Assembly (NCBI GenBank): GCA_035048495.1
Contig: CM068548.1
Span: forward strand, 15,675,464 to 15,739,463
DNA length: 64,000 bases
Source: Euptelea pleiosperma
Lineage: Eukaryota > Streptophyta > Magnoliopsida > Ranunculales > Eupteleaceae
Direction of reading: 5' to 3'
This document shows positions 1-11,575 of the stretch, piece after piece. The position numbers were made by a program, and so were the translations under genes. The first letter of the stretch is position 1, and the number at the start of each line of letters is the position of its first letter. The notes beneath the pieces are model-generated. The model was not told the origin of the DNA and ran no database searches. It saw nothing but the letters and a program-made list of their open reading frames with translations.

Positions 1-2560
1 CCATGACAACATCCATGGACCTCGGACCATGTGATCATTACTTTAAAAGAATAGGTTAGTAGATACCCAGAACCCGAGACCTGAGCCCAACGTGGTGTGG
101 GGTGTGGGGCTCGGGTGTGTATCTTTGGCTGTTCAAAGTTGTGCCGAAAATTGGGAGACCCAAGGGTTACTGCAGCTCTCATCTTTATATACTCGTAGAT
201 GTCCACACTCTCTAGCAATGTGGGATTAAAAGTTTTTACAAACTTGAAATCAGTATTTTTAATTCAAATTCTCTAGCAAGGTCAAAGTTTTTCGAAAATT
301 GAATATGAAAATCATTTATTTATTTATTTATTTTCACATTTTTTATATAACATACGGGTACCCACGATTGGAGAATCCGATATTTATCCTGGTCTCTTAC
401 ATAGAAACCGAGTTGTACTAATTATTTACTATTTTTATCTTTATCTAGTGCCCACACGTACTAATTAGTTAGCAGGGCCCGCTCAGACTGGGCACAGGCT
501 TGTAAATATACTGATGGCCTGGGCTTGGGTAAAGCCTACAAGGATCATAACAGACCTCTATGCTAATAGTTTGTGGGCCGGACCTGGGCATACCCAACCC
601 GGACTAAGCCCAGTCCATTAACTCCTTAGATCCAAAACATGGATCTGGGTCTAGTAATCTTGATCTGATAATCTATCCGATAAGCTATTAGATGGATTCC
701 TTATTGCTCTTGATCTGACCTTATAATTTCAATATATTATTAATGAAATATATTGTATGAATGAGATTTACGTCGAAACTTAACACGAATATAGTTCAGA
801 CTGTCTCGATGTTGACTCGTCCGTACTCGTTGAAACCTTATTGAGGATAAAGTGGACTGAACCCGATCGATTGACAGCCCGAGTTTTGGATGTCTAGTCT
901 TGGCTCTTGTATTTTATTTTATTTATATTTCTTGAATTATTTTCGGATTATTTTGATGTGAGAAGACTTTCCTTTCTTCTTATTCTTCTTCTAATAAGAG
1001 GAAACGTGAGGTGTTGGCCACTATTTTGCGACCTGCGTGTTGGTAGGGCCAAAAATTGCAGTGAATATTTGGCTCACCCCTTGGTGATTCTACAGTACCA
1101 AAAATCATCCTAATAGGTGATTATTAGCCATTGGATTTGAGCATCTTTCATCATGGGCTTAATGTACAAGCCATCTTTTCACTGGTGCTCTCGGGCATGG
1201 ATTTGGAAATCCGTGGCTGAGAGCAGGAGTGAAAAAACGAGCAAACATTGCTCATTTGTAGGTCTCAGAGATCATTGATGATCCCTACCTCCCAAATTTA
1301 CTGTAAATTCCTTGTATATTAAGCAGAACGATGATTACTAATTTTTGGTTTTTCCATGTAAAATCAAGGTTGATTTGGTTATTTATGTTAACAGGTGTGG
1401 GTTTACATTCTGTTACAATTGTGGGAATGCAACTCGAGACCATTACTGCCCTACCTGTAAGCATTAATTTGAGGAAATACTATCCCTCTTCTCCAAGCTA
1501 TAGAAAAGGTGCGCCCCGCCCCTATCAAATGAAAAGGCACCGACTCATGTAAAGATTAGAAAATAGTCTCTGACTATGTTTATATCTTTAAATGTTTGAA
1601 GTCGGCAACATGAATTCCATTTTGCACTTTCGCTCTATTTGAATCTTTTTTTTTTTTACTATCTCAATCCATGTCATTTTCAGCCATATTTGCACTTGAA
1701 GTTTCTTTGCTTTCACTACACTGCACGTCCTAAGCCCAAGATAAAAAGAGGATTAGGTTAGGTTGGAGTGTAAATTAGATGAAGAGTCTTATTACATTTA
1801 GGCTGCGTTTGGGCAAGCTTAATCCGAGCTTATAGCTTACAGCTATGTGTTTGGGTAAGAAGGGATTAAATTGGTCATTTTAAAAAGTTATGGAATGATT
1901 ACAAGGAATAGAGAAGTGTATTTTAAGTATTTAAAGAGTTCCAATGGTAATGAATTTGCCATATGAAAAAAAACCACGGCCGTCTTTTCTCTTTACCCCA
2001 CCAAAGGTCTTTGCATATGTTCCTAAATGGGTGTGCGCCTCCAGATCCGGCACATCGTTGACTATGTCGGCTGACACATCTGATATGATGTATCACACGG
2101 CTCTGAGGGGCCGACCAGCAGAAAATTTACCTTGTCAGCTCATCAGAGCCAACATGGATTGTTGGTTCGACATGGATGCCCAACATAGAGACATGGGCAC
2201 TTGGCCCTTTTATAAACTACTTTCCGCATAAGCTATAAGCTGAATAATTTCAATAGCTTCTATTTAACGAGGAAAAATTGACTTTAAAACCAGGAAACCA
2301 GCTTTTCCTAGGCTATAAAAGTATGGAAAAATATGTAACAAAGGTATGCCTGAAACTGTTTCATATGCAGAAGCATATGGATGTTTATACCACCCCTTGG
2401 TGGATTTACAGACCAAAAATCACCCTGATTGATAATCTATAACCATTAGATTTTAATACTTTTTAAGGCATTCTTATAGCCGTTGAATGCAACCATTTTT
2501 TGAGTACTATAACCAACGGCTAAAAATCATTAAACAAGCTGACTTTTAGTATGAATGTCT
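1..2560. other. repeat-rich intergenic DNA, no gene
   Basis: No coding region is supported. Short open frames have no recognisable domain and fall in AT-rich or repeated sequence. Bases 1-45 resemble 35200-35250 (shared CATCCATGGACC motif and following GATCATTA). 470-660 is rich in GGGCCT/CCGGGC words, as are 17190-17400 and 17740-18560, suggesting a dispersed repeat. Around 1590-1640 a short stretch (TTTGAAGTCGGCAACATGAAT) matches the 3' end of the LINE remnant at 27.1 kb. 1070-1230 resembles one arm of the foldback family seen at 30214-30710. Confidence 0.5.
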
Positions 2561-2572
2561 ATTAAGGGATGG

Positions 2573-2750
2573 AGTAAAACTTCTGTCACAACGGGATTGC
2601 AAATCACACAAACACAGCCAATGAGTTCTCGGCACGTACACCTAAAAAGCAAAAGTACATGGGTACGTTGCAAAAGCACTTGTGTACGAGCCGAGAACTC
2701 ATTGGCTTGTGATTGTGTGATTTACAATTTCGTGTGATAGAAGTTTTACT
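2573..2750. mobile_element. 178-bp MULE-like MITE with 9-bp TSD
   Basis: Foldback element with ends AGTAAAACTTCTGTCACAAC and the matching inverted end ...AGAAGTTTTACT. The arms include the inverted block around CCAATGAGTTCTCGGCA. It is flanked by the perfect 9-bp direct repeat AAGGGATGG (2564-2572 and 2751-2759). A 9-bp target duplication is characteristic of Mutator-like transposases. There is no coding capacity, so it is non-autonomous. A second copy lies at 3681-3859. Confidence 0.85.
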
Positions 2751-3680
2751 AAGGGATGGGCTAAACATCCATGCGGTCAGTGAGCCCAGATGGCAGCGGT
2801 GACTACTAAAAATGCCGCTTCCGCAGACGAAAAGATCTCAGGTATACCTTGTTACATCACGACCCGTATATAAGCTGACTTTTTAGCTTACCCAAATGCA
2901 GCCTTACTAAAATGAATTGACTGCTATTAAACTTTTCAACATGTCCATGTGTCAATAATCAAGACCGTCCTCTCCTTTTGATTGGCTCGATCTCTATCGT
3001 CTGAGATCGTCTGACCGCTGACTTTGCTTGGGGTTATTGGACATAAGTTTATAATATTGTCTGAAATTGATACACCTGGCCACAACTTGGAGTAAAACAA
3101 TCAAACAGCCCCCATCACCTCATCCAAAATATTGTAGATCATATGGGTATTCGATATAGAACAACTCCCGAACTCGATCCACACTGAATTGTGGGTCCTG
3201 ATACACTGCAGGAGTGACACGTCCTCATTGCACTTACGGTCCATGGTTTTCCCTTACGCTAGCTTTGCATCTTAAATCTTTCTCGAGGGTATACGTATGC
3301 AATTACAGCTAGCGATGTGAATCACGAGGCCACTGATCATAAATGCGACATCTCGAGGACCTTCCAATTGTGTTGTCCTAGAGTGAGCTTCCATTTGAGG
3401 CTGTCAAGAGTCGGAGACACTGGAGTGACACTGCTATCGCACTTAAGCCAAGGAAAAGGGTGCGGGTGCGCACTTTAATCCGTTACGCATTCCTATAGCA
3501 CCGTCACAGGTACATCCAAGAATCCACCCACGTGAAAATCGTAACCTCCAAGAAAACTTGGGCTCCACTCTCCAAAAAAAGGTCAGACTTTACATCCACC
3601 CACCAATATCACCAACCAACCCACTATGGACCACGTGGCAGAGCTCGAGCACTAATAGTGCCACATGGCACAAGAAAAAT
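2751..3680. other. intergenic, no recognised feature
   Basis: No gene is supported between the two MITE copies. The sequence is unique-looking and moderately AT-rich, apart from a CCACGTGG at about 3640, and open frames are short and unmotivated. Confidence 0.4.
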
Positions 3681-3859
3681 GAGTAAAACTTCTGTCACAA
3701 CAAAGTTGCAAATCACACAATCACAGCCAATGAGTTCTCGGCAAGTACACCTCAAAAAGCTTAAGACATGGTACGTTGCAGAAGCACTTGTGTACGTGCC
3801 GAGAACTCATTGGCTTGTGATTGTGTGATTTACAATTTGTTGTGATAGAAGTTTTACTC
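3681..3859. mobile_element. 179-bp MULE-like MITE, second copy, 9-bp TSD
   Basis: Close relative of 2573-2750. Ends are GAGTAAAACTTCTGTCACAAC and its inverted complement, with the same CCAATGAGTTCTCGGCA arms. Flanked by the perfect 9-bp direct repeat AAGAAAAAT (3672-3680 and 3860-3868), which fixes the boundaries. The terminal GAGTAAAACTT is shared with the larger G-box foldback elements elsewhere in the window, so one transposase may mobilise both. Confidence 0.88.
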
Positions 3860-4574
3860 AAGAAAAATCAAAGTGCCACGTGCAAAGATAAATTCGGGCT
3901 GACACACCACTGATGCTCCGCATCGAAAAATCTTTGATGACGGACCTATTATGAATTACGTGGTACACTCTTAGAGACTACTGATTATATGAATGTTTGG
4001 CCCATTAAAGTGATTTCTCGCCTTTGGATCTGAGTACCACAACTAATGCTCGAATCCCATGGTTAAAAATAAGCCCATGAAAAAACACCAATCCAATGGT
4101 TAGAAATCACTAATGCTGATTTTTCCTGTAGTTCCACCTAGGGATGGACCCAACATCCATACGGTAAGTGGTCTCTAAGAGTGCCATGTGGCTCATCCTT
4201 GGTACTAATCGAGTGGCAGATATCGATAAGATGTACAAACATAAGAGCTAGCTTGTCTTTCCCAAAAAAATACCCCGCAAAACGTATCGTGACCAATGTA
4301 GCATGGAAGATAATAAAAAGACCCTTACTATACCCAAGAAAAAAATTTAAATTTCCTATCCAAGTCAAACGAACAAACACAGATAGGGGACCCATAACCA
4401 TATTCATCCTCATTGAATGATCCTGACCATCCAATGAACAAATCAGCTTGGCTTTAGTCAAGGAGATCTCTTGGATACAAATCCCAACAAAATTGAATGG
4501 TCTAGATTAATTACTACGTAAACAGCTGGTAGAGTATAAACACAGAATTACTACTACCAGTATCTAATTACGTT

Positions 4575-4922
4575 AAGGGTCGGGCTCAAGGGACCCCATC
4601 TTGGCGTACCCACGTAGAAGATGAATCAATGGCTGATTTTTGGTGGGGATGATAACCTCACCATATAGATCACCCCAACAAAAAATCAGCCCATTCTGAA
4701 ATTTCTAACCCCATGTCGTTTTTAAGTTACACAGTAAAAATTGACGGTCCATAATGCTTCAGCTTCTAAACCAGTCTATGAATATCAGAATGATTTGAAT
4801 TTTTGTAAGGATGATCTCCTCACCATAGAGATCATCCTCACCAAAAATCAGCCATTGATTCATCTTCTACGTCGGCACGCCAAGATGGGGTCAGAAATGG
4901 GGGTCCCTTGAGCCCGACCCTT
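4575..4922. mobile_element. foldback element with GGGTCGGGCTCAAGGG ends
   Basis: Long terminal inverted repeats: AAGGGTCGGGCTCAAGGGAC at the left is matched by its complement at 4903-4922. Arms continue through the GAAGATGAATCAATGGCTGA block and a GATGATCTCCTCACCAT block. The target duplication could not be resolved. The core is shared with 11185-11575, whose outer ends differ. No coding capacity. Confidence 0.75.
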
Positions 4923-5341
4923 ATGTCAAACTACCTATCTACACAACTAATGTAAATACCATAGGTTTCAGCATTTCGTCACTTACCATCGTCCACATAA
5001 CATTCAAATAAAAATAAAAATCAGAAGTCCCCCAACATAGATCCAAAAAACAAAAAAAAGATTCTAAAGCTAATACCTATATGCTTTCCATAAAAAGTAG
5101 GCAGCTTGGAAACTCTCCATCCATGGCTGAAGCAAGTGCCTACGTTTGATCACCATCTCCATCAAAAAACCATTCCTGAAAACAAAGACAGAGAGAGAAA
5201 TATATCTCTTTACTAACATAGAGAAACAAACGAGAAGAACACATAATTCATTGAAGATGGGGATTAAAAGAGTTGTGATTTTTTTTTACTGACATAGTAT
5301 GTAGTCTTATTTACATAAAACCAGCATGCAGAGAAGATTGC

Positions 5342-7853
5342 TCAGAAGACGTCGGCAGCCATTGCAGGGAGATCATCGAAGCTCCAGAGATCAATCGAGT
5401 TACCGCCATCCTGCGTCGTGTCCCCACTGAGGAGGTTATCCATTGAAGCATCCCAGTTTCCCTCAAGATATGGTATTTGTAGGAATTTCATCTGAGACTC
5501 GAAGGCTGATAGCTCTTCAGACAGTTTCTTCGCTGCGTTTTCCTCAACTGGCACTGAATTCTCGGAATTGGTCCTCAGTTTCTTCTTCGGGTTAGTATCT
5601 TCAACGAATTCTGAATCGTCCACTTCTATAGTAGGTGAGAGAACTGATGAGATTTCCGGTGTCTTTGGTTCGGGTTCTCCCCATCCAAAGTCTGAACAAT
5701 TGAAAGAGTTGCTCCCTTGGTCTGAACTAAAACACAAGGGTCCACCATTAGAAGGGGTGAATGATTTGAATCCAATTTGGTCCTCGATCTGGGGGGCGCA
5801 ATTCATGTATCCGGATCCATTGATTGAGGCTTTCTCTTCCATAAATCCCATAGGATCATAGAAATCATGATCTGGGTTGTTCACGAAACTAAAATCCTGG
5901 TTGAATTTTGGCTTCTCCAAGGTCTGGTTGGTTTTGGGAAGCACTTTCGGTGGGTTTAGCTTCATGGTGCGGTTTTGAGCTGTGGGGAGAGTCTCCTCAG
6001 GGAAATTCACCTTGGCTTTCTTGCCCCGGATCCTCCTGGCCTCAGCGTCATAAGCCCTTGCGGCTTCTTCAGCAGTGTTGAAGGTTCCAAGCCAGACTCG
6101 AACGCCTTTTCTAGGGTCTCTGATCTCGGCCGCCCATTTCCCCCATGGGCGCTGTCGGATTCCTCTATATTGGTTCTTCCTCTTTCTCTTCGCGGATTTC
6201 TCAGCAGGCCCATTATATTCCACAGATTTTACAGTAGTAGATCCTTCTGTGATTCAAATGGAGAACAAAGAAACCATATATAAGCATGTTTAACAAAAAT
6301 TTTCTTTACTGATGATAATAAAATGATTTTGACAGAATTTTTATTCTTACTTTCTTACTATGAATATCAAAATATTAGGATCCAAACAAAGTTACTCAAA
6401 TAATCCTTTATTGTCGCAAAAATGGCCAATCGAAACAGGCCCTAAAATTCTAGCTTTACAACTTGATTTCACTTAAAACCGATAAAAATTTCTGTTTTTC
6501 TTTTTTCCCATTGTAGACAATTTTAAAGAACACAGGAATCAAATACGAGCATCTTCAAAACAATTGCTAATGCAACATTTTTGTTTCATTGAGAGATCAA
6601 ATCCACATTTCCGCCTTTTTCTTTTGGCAGATCTATGATTAAAGGGGTTTCAACTTTCAATCTCCTCTTTTATTTATTTTTTTCGTTACCATAGAAGCAA
6701 AATCGAAACCAACATGGTACCAATTAAAAGACTGTCAAAATAAAAACCCGCCCTTTAATGGCAAGGCATTGGATTTCTCAAAAAGAAGGAAACAAAAGAA
6801 TAATAAATCCAATTATGGAAAAATTTACCAGTAAATCAGGTCATATCGCAGCAAGAATCCAAGCAAAACCAAAAAAAAAAGAGAGAAAAAAACCCAACCT
6901 TTACAGAAAATAAGAACACAAAACGAATTAGAGCAAACATAGATCAAATAAAAGGAAAACTTAAAATCATAGAACAAAAACCACTTCAAAAAAAAAAAAA
7001 TTCCTTAAATGAACCAAAGAATTAAAAAGGCAAAAAACACTACGATTAATGACAAAAAAACAAAACACACATCGCAGAAATCCAATAAACAGAAGCTAAA
7101 AGTCTATCAAACCCAAAAATGAACCAAAAAGAGAAGAAACCCTGATCCCACATATCTCGTGAGAACCCAAATTTGGAGTTGGAAGGAGAATCAAAACCCC
7201 CCCTTTAAGATGTTAGACAGATTGATGGAAAGGCGTTTCATTTCTCAGAAGAATGAAACAAAAGAAGAATAAATCCAATGCAAAACCGCCCAAAAAAAGA
7301 GAAAAAATCCAACCTTCACAGAAAATAAGAACACAAAACGAATCAGAGCAAAGATCGATCAAATAAAATGAAAAGATAAAATCATAAATCAAAAACCTTA
7401 AAAAAAACACACATTAAAAAAATAAAAATAAAACGGAAGAGAGGAAAAAGTAGTTCAGAAATAAAGGCTAGAATAAAAATCCGCTTCGAAAATCCAGCAA
7501 AAAAAGAAAAATTCCTAAAATAAACCAAAAAATTTAAAAAGCCAAAAACACTACCATTAATCACCAAAATAAAACCCACATCATGAGAACACAAAATCCC
7601 ACTTACCGCGTGAGAACCCAGATTTGGAGGTGAAGGAGAAGGGCTTAACGTCTTCTTCCTCCTCGTCGGACTCGTCCTTGAATTCCTGAAAATCGGCCTC
7701 GAAATCGTCTTCAACGTCAATGATCTCCGGACGCAGGGGCTTCGAGTAATGATTTCCAGCATTTTTCTTCGAATCGGGCCACAAGTAATCAGATGTCAGT
7801 CGACGAGACCGACTCGACGGGATGAAATCGGAGATTATAGCTCCGCCACACAT
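5342..7853 (-). CDS. RAP2.2: group VII ethylene response factor (RAP2.2/RAP2.12-like)
   Basis: Two exons, 7853-7607 and 6246-5342, 383 aa. Donor GTAAGT and acceptor CACAG splice in phase 1. The protein starts [10 protein letters not shown], the Cys2 N-degron of ERF-VII factors. In that family Cys2 oxidation by plant cysteine oxidases leads to N-degron degradation in normoxia, and hypoxia stabilises the protein. An acidic stretch follows (about 46-70), then a basic nuclear-localisation segment (RKRKNQ, 103-108) and one AP2/ERF DNA-binding domain at about 109-165 ([29 protein letters not shown]). The C-terminus ends with the acidic-aromatic DLWSFDDLP motif typical of ERF-VII activation regions. 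The role is activation of low-oxygen-response genes. An in-frame GTG at 6223 is inside exon 2 and is not a start. Paralogue assignment (RAP2.2 versus RAP2.12) rests on the neighbouring SBT1.5 gene and is tentative; the family call is firm. Confidence 0.95.
6745..7655 (-). repeat. tandem duplication spanning ERF-VII exon 1 end and intron
   Basis: Two diverged copies lie about 415-450 bp apart. GAAAATAAGAACACAAAACG occurs at 6906 and 7321. The exon-1 end (GTGAGAACCCAGATTTGGAG, about 7610-7630) has a copy at about 7159-7178. The intronic copy of the 5' splice site has lost the GTAAGT: the minus-strand sequence reads CACGAGATATG where the real donor reads CACGCGGTAAG. The duplication therefore made a second exon-1 end and donor that has decayed inside the present intron. 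Confidence 0.7.
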
Positions 7854-8270
7854 CTTAACTTCACTTACAAGATCCTCCGATCAGAACTCGACAACAGACT
7901 AATAGATTGGAGAAGTAGCAAATCAAAATATGGGTTCTAGAAAGAAAGAAAGAAGTGGCTCTCAGACAGAAAAAAAGAGTTGGAAAGGAAGGGTTTTTGT
8001 GCTGTTCGAAAAACACAGAGAGAGGATATACGTGTAACATGTGAGAGAAGGTATAATTACTTGATTACCCTGATTTGAAGTTGGTAATTACATAGATTCT
8101 TGCTTCTATGTTCTATCTACTGTGATTTGATCTTTTGTTTTATTTTACCATACTGTTTTCATGCTAATTTACTGAATGGTTAAGATTATCCAATCAAACC
8201 CCTCGATTTCTTGATTGGAAACGTCAATCCAGGTGGGCCACCCTTTTGTGCACTAATGGACATTTTGCAC

Positions 8271-8644
8271 GAGTAAATCTTACCTCACCATCGCTAATCA
8301 GGTAGCTGACAACCAACAATATAAGCCACATGGCAATTTCTTAGAGGATGCTAACCGTATAAATGTTTGGCCAATCCCTAGTGGACCTATAACCCAAAAT
8401 CAACCTGATCAGTGATTTCTAAGCATTAGTTGAAGTCAATTTTCATGGGGTGATTTTTTAGTATTTTTTGTGTACTAAATCCAAAGGTTTGAAATCACTA
8501 ATCAGGTTGATTTTTGATTCGTAGGTCCACTTAGGGATTGGCCAAACATCCATGCGGTCAGCGTCCTCTAAGAGTGTACCACTTGGCTCATATTATGGGT
8601 GGTCAGGGAAGCCCTGACCGTCGGTGGTCAGGCAAGTTGTACTC
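8271..8644. mobile_element. G-box-class foldback MITE
   Basis: Ends are GAGTAAATCTTACCTCACC and an imperfect inverted end finishing AAGTTGTACTC. The core is the family hallmark: ...CCAATCCCTAG-TGGACC... and its inverted partner GGTCCACTTAGGGATTGG. G-box positions are decayed (CCACATGG left, CCACTTGG right). The right arm has a hairpin GGTCAGGGAAGCCCTGACC. No matching target duplication remains, so the copy is old. It shares flanking sequence (GCACTAATGGACATTTTGCA) with 8902-9190. Confidence 0.7.
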
Positions 8645-8901
8645 ATGATCTCACTAATTCTTGGGCTCACTTAGTACGCAACTGTTTACTTAAGTATGTA
8701 AACAGTGTCAGTACCGTTGGACGTCCCTTAAAAAATGTGTTATTTCAATGTTTTAAAAACAATATATTTTATAAACTAAAAACACATTTTTCAAGGAGCA
8801 TTTAATGGTGGATACACTGTTTACATACTTTTAAGTATGCAGACAAGTGCATACTAGATTTGGCCTTAATTCTTGATTGTGCACTAATGGACATTTTGCA
8901 C

Positions 8902-9190
8902 TGACTAAATCTTACCTGACCACCGCTAGTCAGGTAGCTACCAGACCACCCGCCACGTGGTAATTTCTTAGAGGACACTGACTGTATAGATGTTTGGCCA
9001 ATCCCCAGGTGGACCTATAAACCCAAAATTAACCTGATCAGTGATTTCTAAGCCATAGTTGAAGTCATTTTCATGGGTTGATATTTACCGTAGGAATTTG
9101 AGTATTATTTACCATTATTTGGGTACAAAGATCCAAGGGTTTGAAATAACTAATCAGGCTGATTTTTGGTTGCCACATGGAACACTATTT
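8902..9190. mobile_element. G-box-class foldback MITE, 3' truncated
   Basis: Starts TGACTAAATCTTACCTGACC and carries an intact CCACGTGG at about 8954. The core runs to the AATCAGGCTGATTTTTGGTT block, after which the sequence switches to another foldback family. It has the same upstream flank as the copy at 8271, so the pair arose by local duplication of about 630 bp rather than by two insertions. Confidence 0.6.
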
Positions 9191-10264
9191 CGGGCCCACC
9201 GACCCATGATTGATTGGCCTACACACAAAAAACAAGCCTAATTGATGATCTCTAGCTGTTAGATCTGAGCATTTTTTATGAGGTTATATCTAGCCGTTGG
9301 ATCAGATCAATTTTGGGGTAGTCAGATTGAATTCCGACAGATCACCAATCAGGCTGATTTTTGGTGTGTAGGTCCATCAAGAAGTGGGCCAATCATTCGT
9401 GGATCATCAGATCTGAAAGAGTATGACACCTGGTACATTTTTATCCGCTCCAAATCCCCACAGGCTGGTGACAACACATACTAAATTTCCTCCCATTTGT
9501 AAATCAGATTAATCATTATCTAGTGGATTAATTATCCTAATTTAGATTTCCTATATAATCCTTAATCTCAGCTTCTAGAAATAAGAGAAATCTTGAATGA
9601 TTTTTGTTGGTGGGTTAGAGAAGTTTCTAGCACATATGAACCTTTATGGCCCTTATTCTCTAGGGCTACCTTACCTAACCTAAAGGGGAAGTTGATTTGA
9701 CTGGACTGGATGTTTCTTGAATCACTTCATCCATGTCTCCATCAATCCAAATGTTTTCCATTTAATTAATTTCCTTATTTTCCATTAAAACCCTTCTTAA
9801 TATATCTTAATTAAATGTGATAAAAATTAGAAAACAAATATTTTCTTGGCAAAAATAGTTGCAATGCCATGCATTTTGTTTTTATTATCATGACACAACC
9901 TTGCATGTCTAATAAGACACCAAAGGTTGTTTCTACTCTTTTTGTTTTAATTTAGGAAATCCCGGCTTTTTCTTTTCGGTATTGAATTGTAGCGCGTACA
10001 TACAATAATTGTCGCTTGAGGGTTCGCAAGCTACACCGTCCATTGATGGCATATATCGTGATGCAATAGTGTCAGTAGCATAGTTAGTAAGTTCGCGAAT
10101 GATTCGTAAATCGAACGAATTATTCAAAAATATGAACTAAAAATCGGTCTATTGAAATGTTTGGAAAAAAATTGTAAATTAATGAGTATGGCTGAATTAT
10201 TCTCATTTCATAATGCAAAAAATGTTGCCAACTTCTTTTTAATTTTATTTTTTATTTTCATTTT

Positions 10265-10545
10265 TTAAAAAACAATTGTAATGAATTACCATTTTTCCGT
10301 TATAATGAATTAACGCCGAGAAGCAAAAACAGAAAATAATGAAAAAAGAAAAAAAAAAAGAAGGAAAATAACAGCGCTAAATTGAAATTTTGAATGACAT
10401 TTATAACAGAAAATAACGAAAATAATGGGCTTTTTTCACAAATTTTCTCAGAAAAGCGTTAAAACAGTAGATAACATAAGGGGGGAGGTCTGAATCCGTT
10501 ATAACGGCCGTTATTTTCATTATGACGGACGCTTTTTAAATAATT
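10265..10545. mobile_element. AACGG-rich foldback element
   Basis: Contains the family signatures TTTTTCCGTTATAATGAATT at the left, and AAAACAGTAGATAACATAAG followed by GAGGTCTGAATCCGTTATAA and CGGCCGTTATTTTC at the right. AT-rich centre, no coding capacity. Similar copies lie at 14100, 18832, 19613, 32416 and 33921. Boundaries are approximate. Confidence 0.6.
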
Positions 10546-11184
10546 ACATTTTTTAATTTAATCACCAAATTCACCACTCTTAATAAAAATAAATTATTAA
10601 TTCGGTGGTCCTTTTGAACTGGATTCCAAAAATCTAGTGTTTGGTTTTAATCTTTTCTATTAGACCAAAAGCCCAAGTTGGTTGTTAAATAGGGAACATT
10701 TCAACCAAGCACCAACTACCTTACACCAACCCCCACACGACAAAAATGGCACATTGTAAATAATATCAATGTAAAGGGTATTTAAGGTAGAAGACAAAAA
10801 GATGTAAACCTTTTTGACTTGATTGGTCCACACTATTTACTGGGACCCACATTAGGTTAAGGAAAAACAAAAAAAAAATAGTTAACCTCGTGGGGGTAAA
10901 AGATGAGGTGCATGCACAGAATCTGCCGTAGACGAGGAATAAAGGAGGGGAGAGAAGAAGAAGAAGAAGACAAGAAAAAAGAGGGACCCACAAAGAACTG
11001 TAGTGGGGTAGCGACACATGAATTGAATCGGTTCAGTGCCCTAGGTAAGGGCTTTGTTGTCATCGATGACAAACACGTCTTTCCCTTGCTTTGCTGACGT
11101 GCCTCTCCCTTATTTTATTTCCTTTCCCTAACTTATAAATTTGGACACTACTTTATCATCATATTATCCGACGGGTCAGGATCA

Positions 11185-11575
11185 GGGGACACAAATTTTG
11201 ACACAAAAATTCACACCAATTTTGGCGGATCCACATGGAAGATAAATCAATAGCTGATTTTTAGTGAGGATGATCTCCTCACCATGTAGATTACCCTTAA
11301 AAAAAAGTCAACCCATTCTGAAATTTCTAACCCCATCAAACTTGGGTTTCAATTTAACGGTAAAAAATTGACGATCCAGAATTCTTCAACTTGTAAACCA
11401 GGCTACAAATATCAGAATGATTTAAATTTTTGTAATGGTGATCTCCTCACCATACAGACAATCTTCACCAAAAATCATCCCATTCCAAAACCTCTAATTT
11501 ATATGTTGGCCCCTGCCAATTTTTCAGTGTGAAATTTTGTGTCCCCTAATCCTGACACTTATCGAAATGCCAACA
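11185..11575. mobile_element. foldback element related to 4575-4922
   Basis: Shares the core AAATCAATAGCTGATTTTTA, GATGATCTCCTCACCATGTA, CATTCTGAAATTTCTAACCC and ATATCAGAATGATTTAAATT with the element at 4575. The outer arms differ: GGATCAGGGGACACAAATTT at the left pairs with AAATTTTGTGTCCCCTAATC at the right. It is the same core with exchanged ends. Confidence 0.65.

Noticed and set aside
4138..4461. 107-codon open frame on the minus strand
   Set aside because: Overlaps half of a foldback core (CTAGGGATGGACCCAACATC) and shows no domain.
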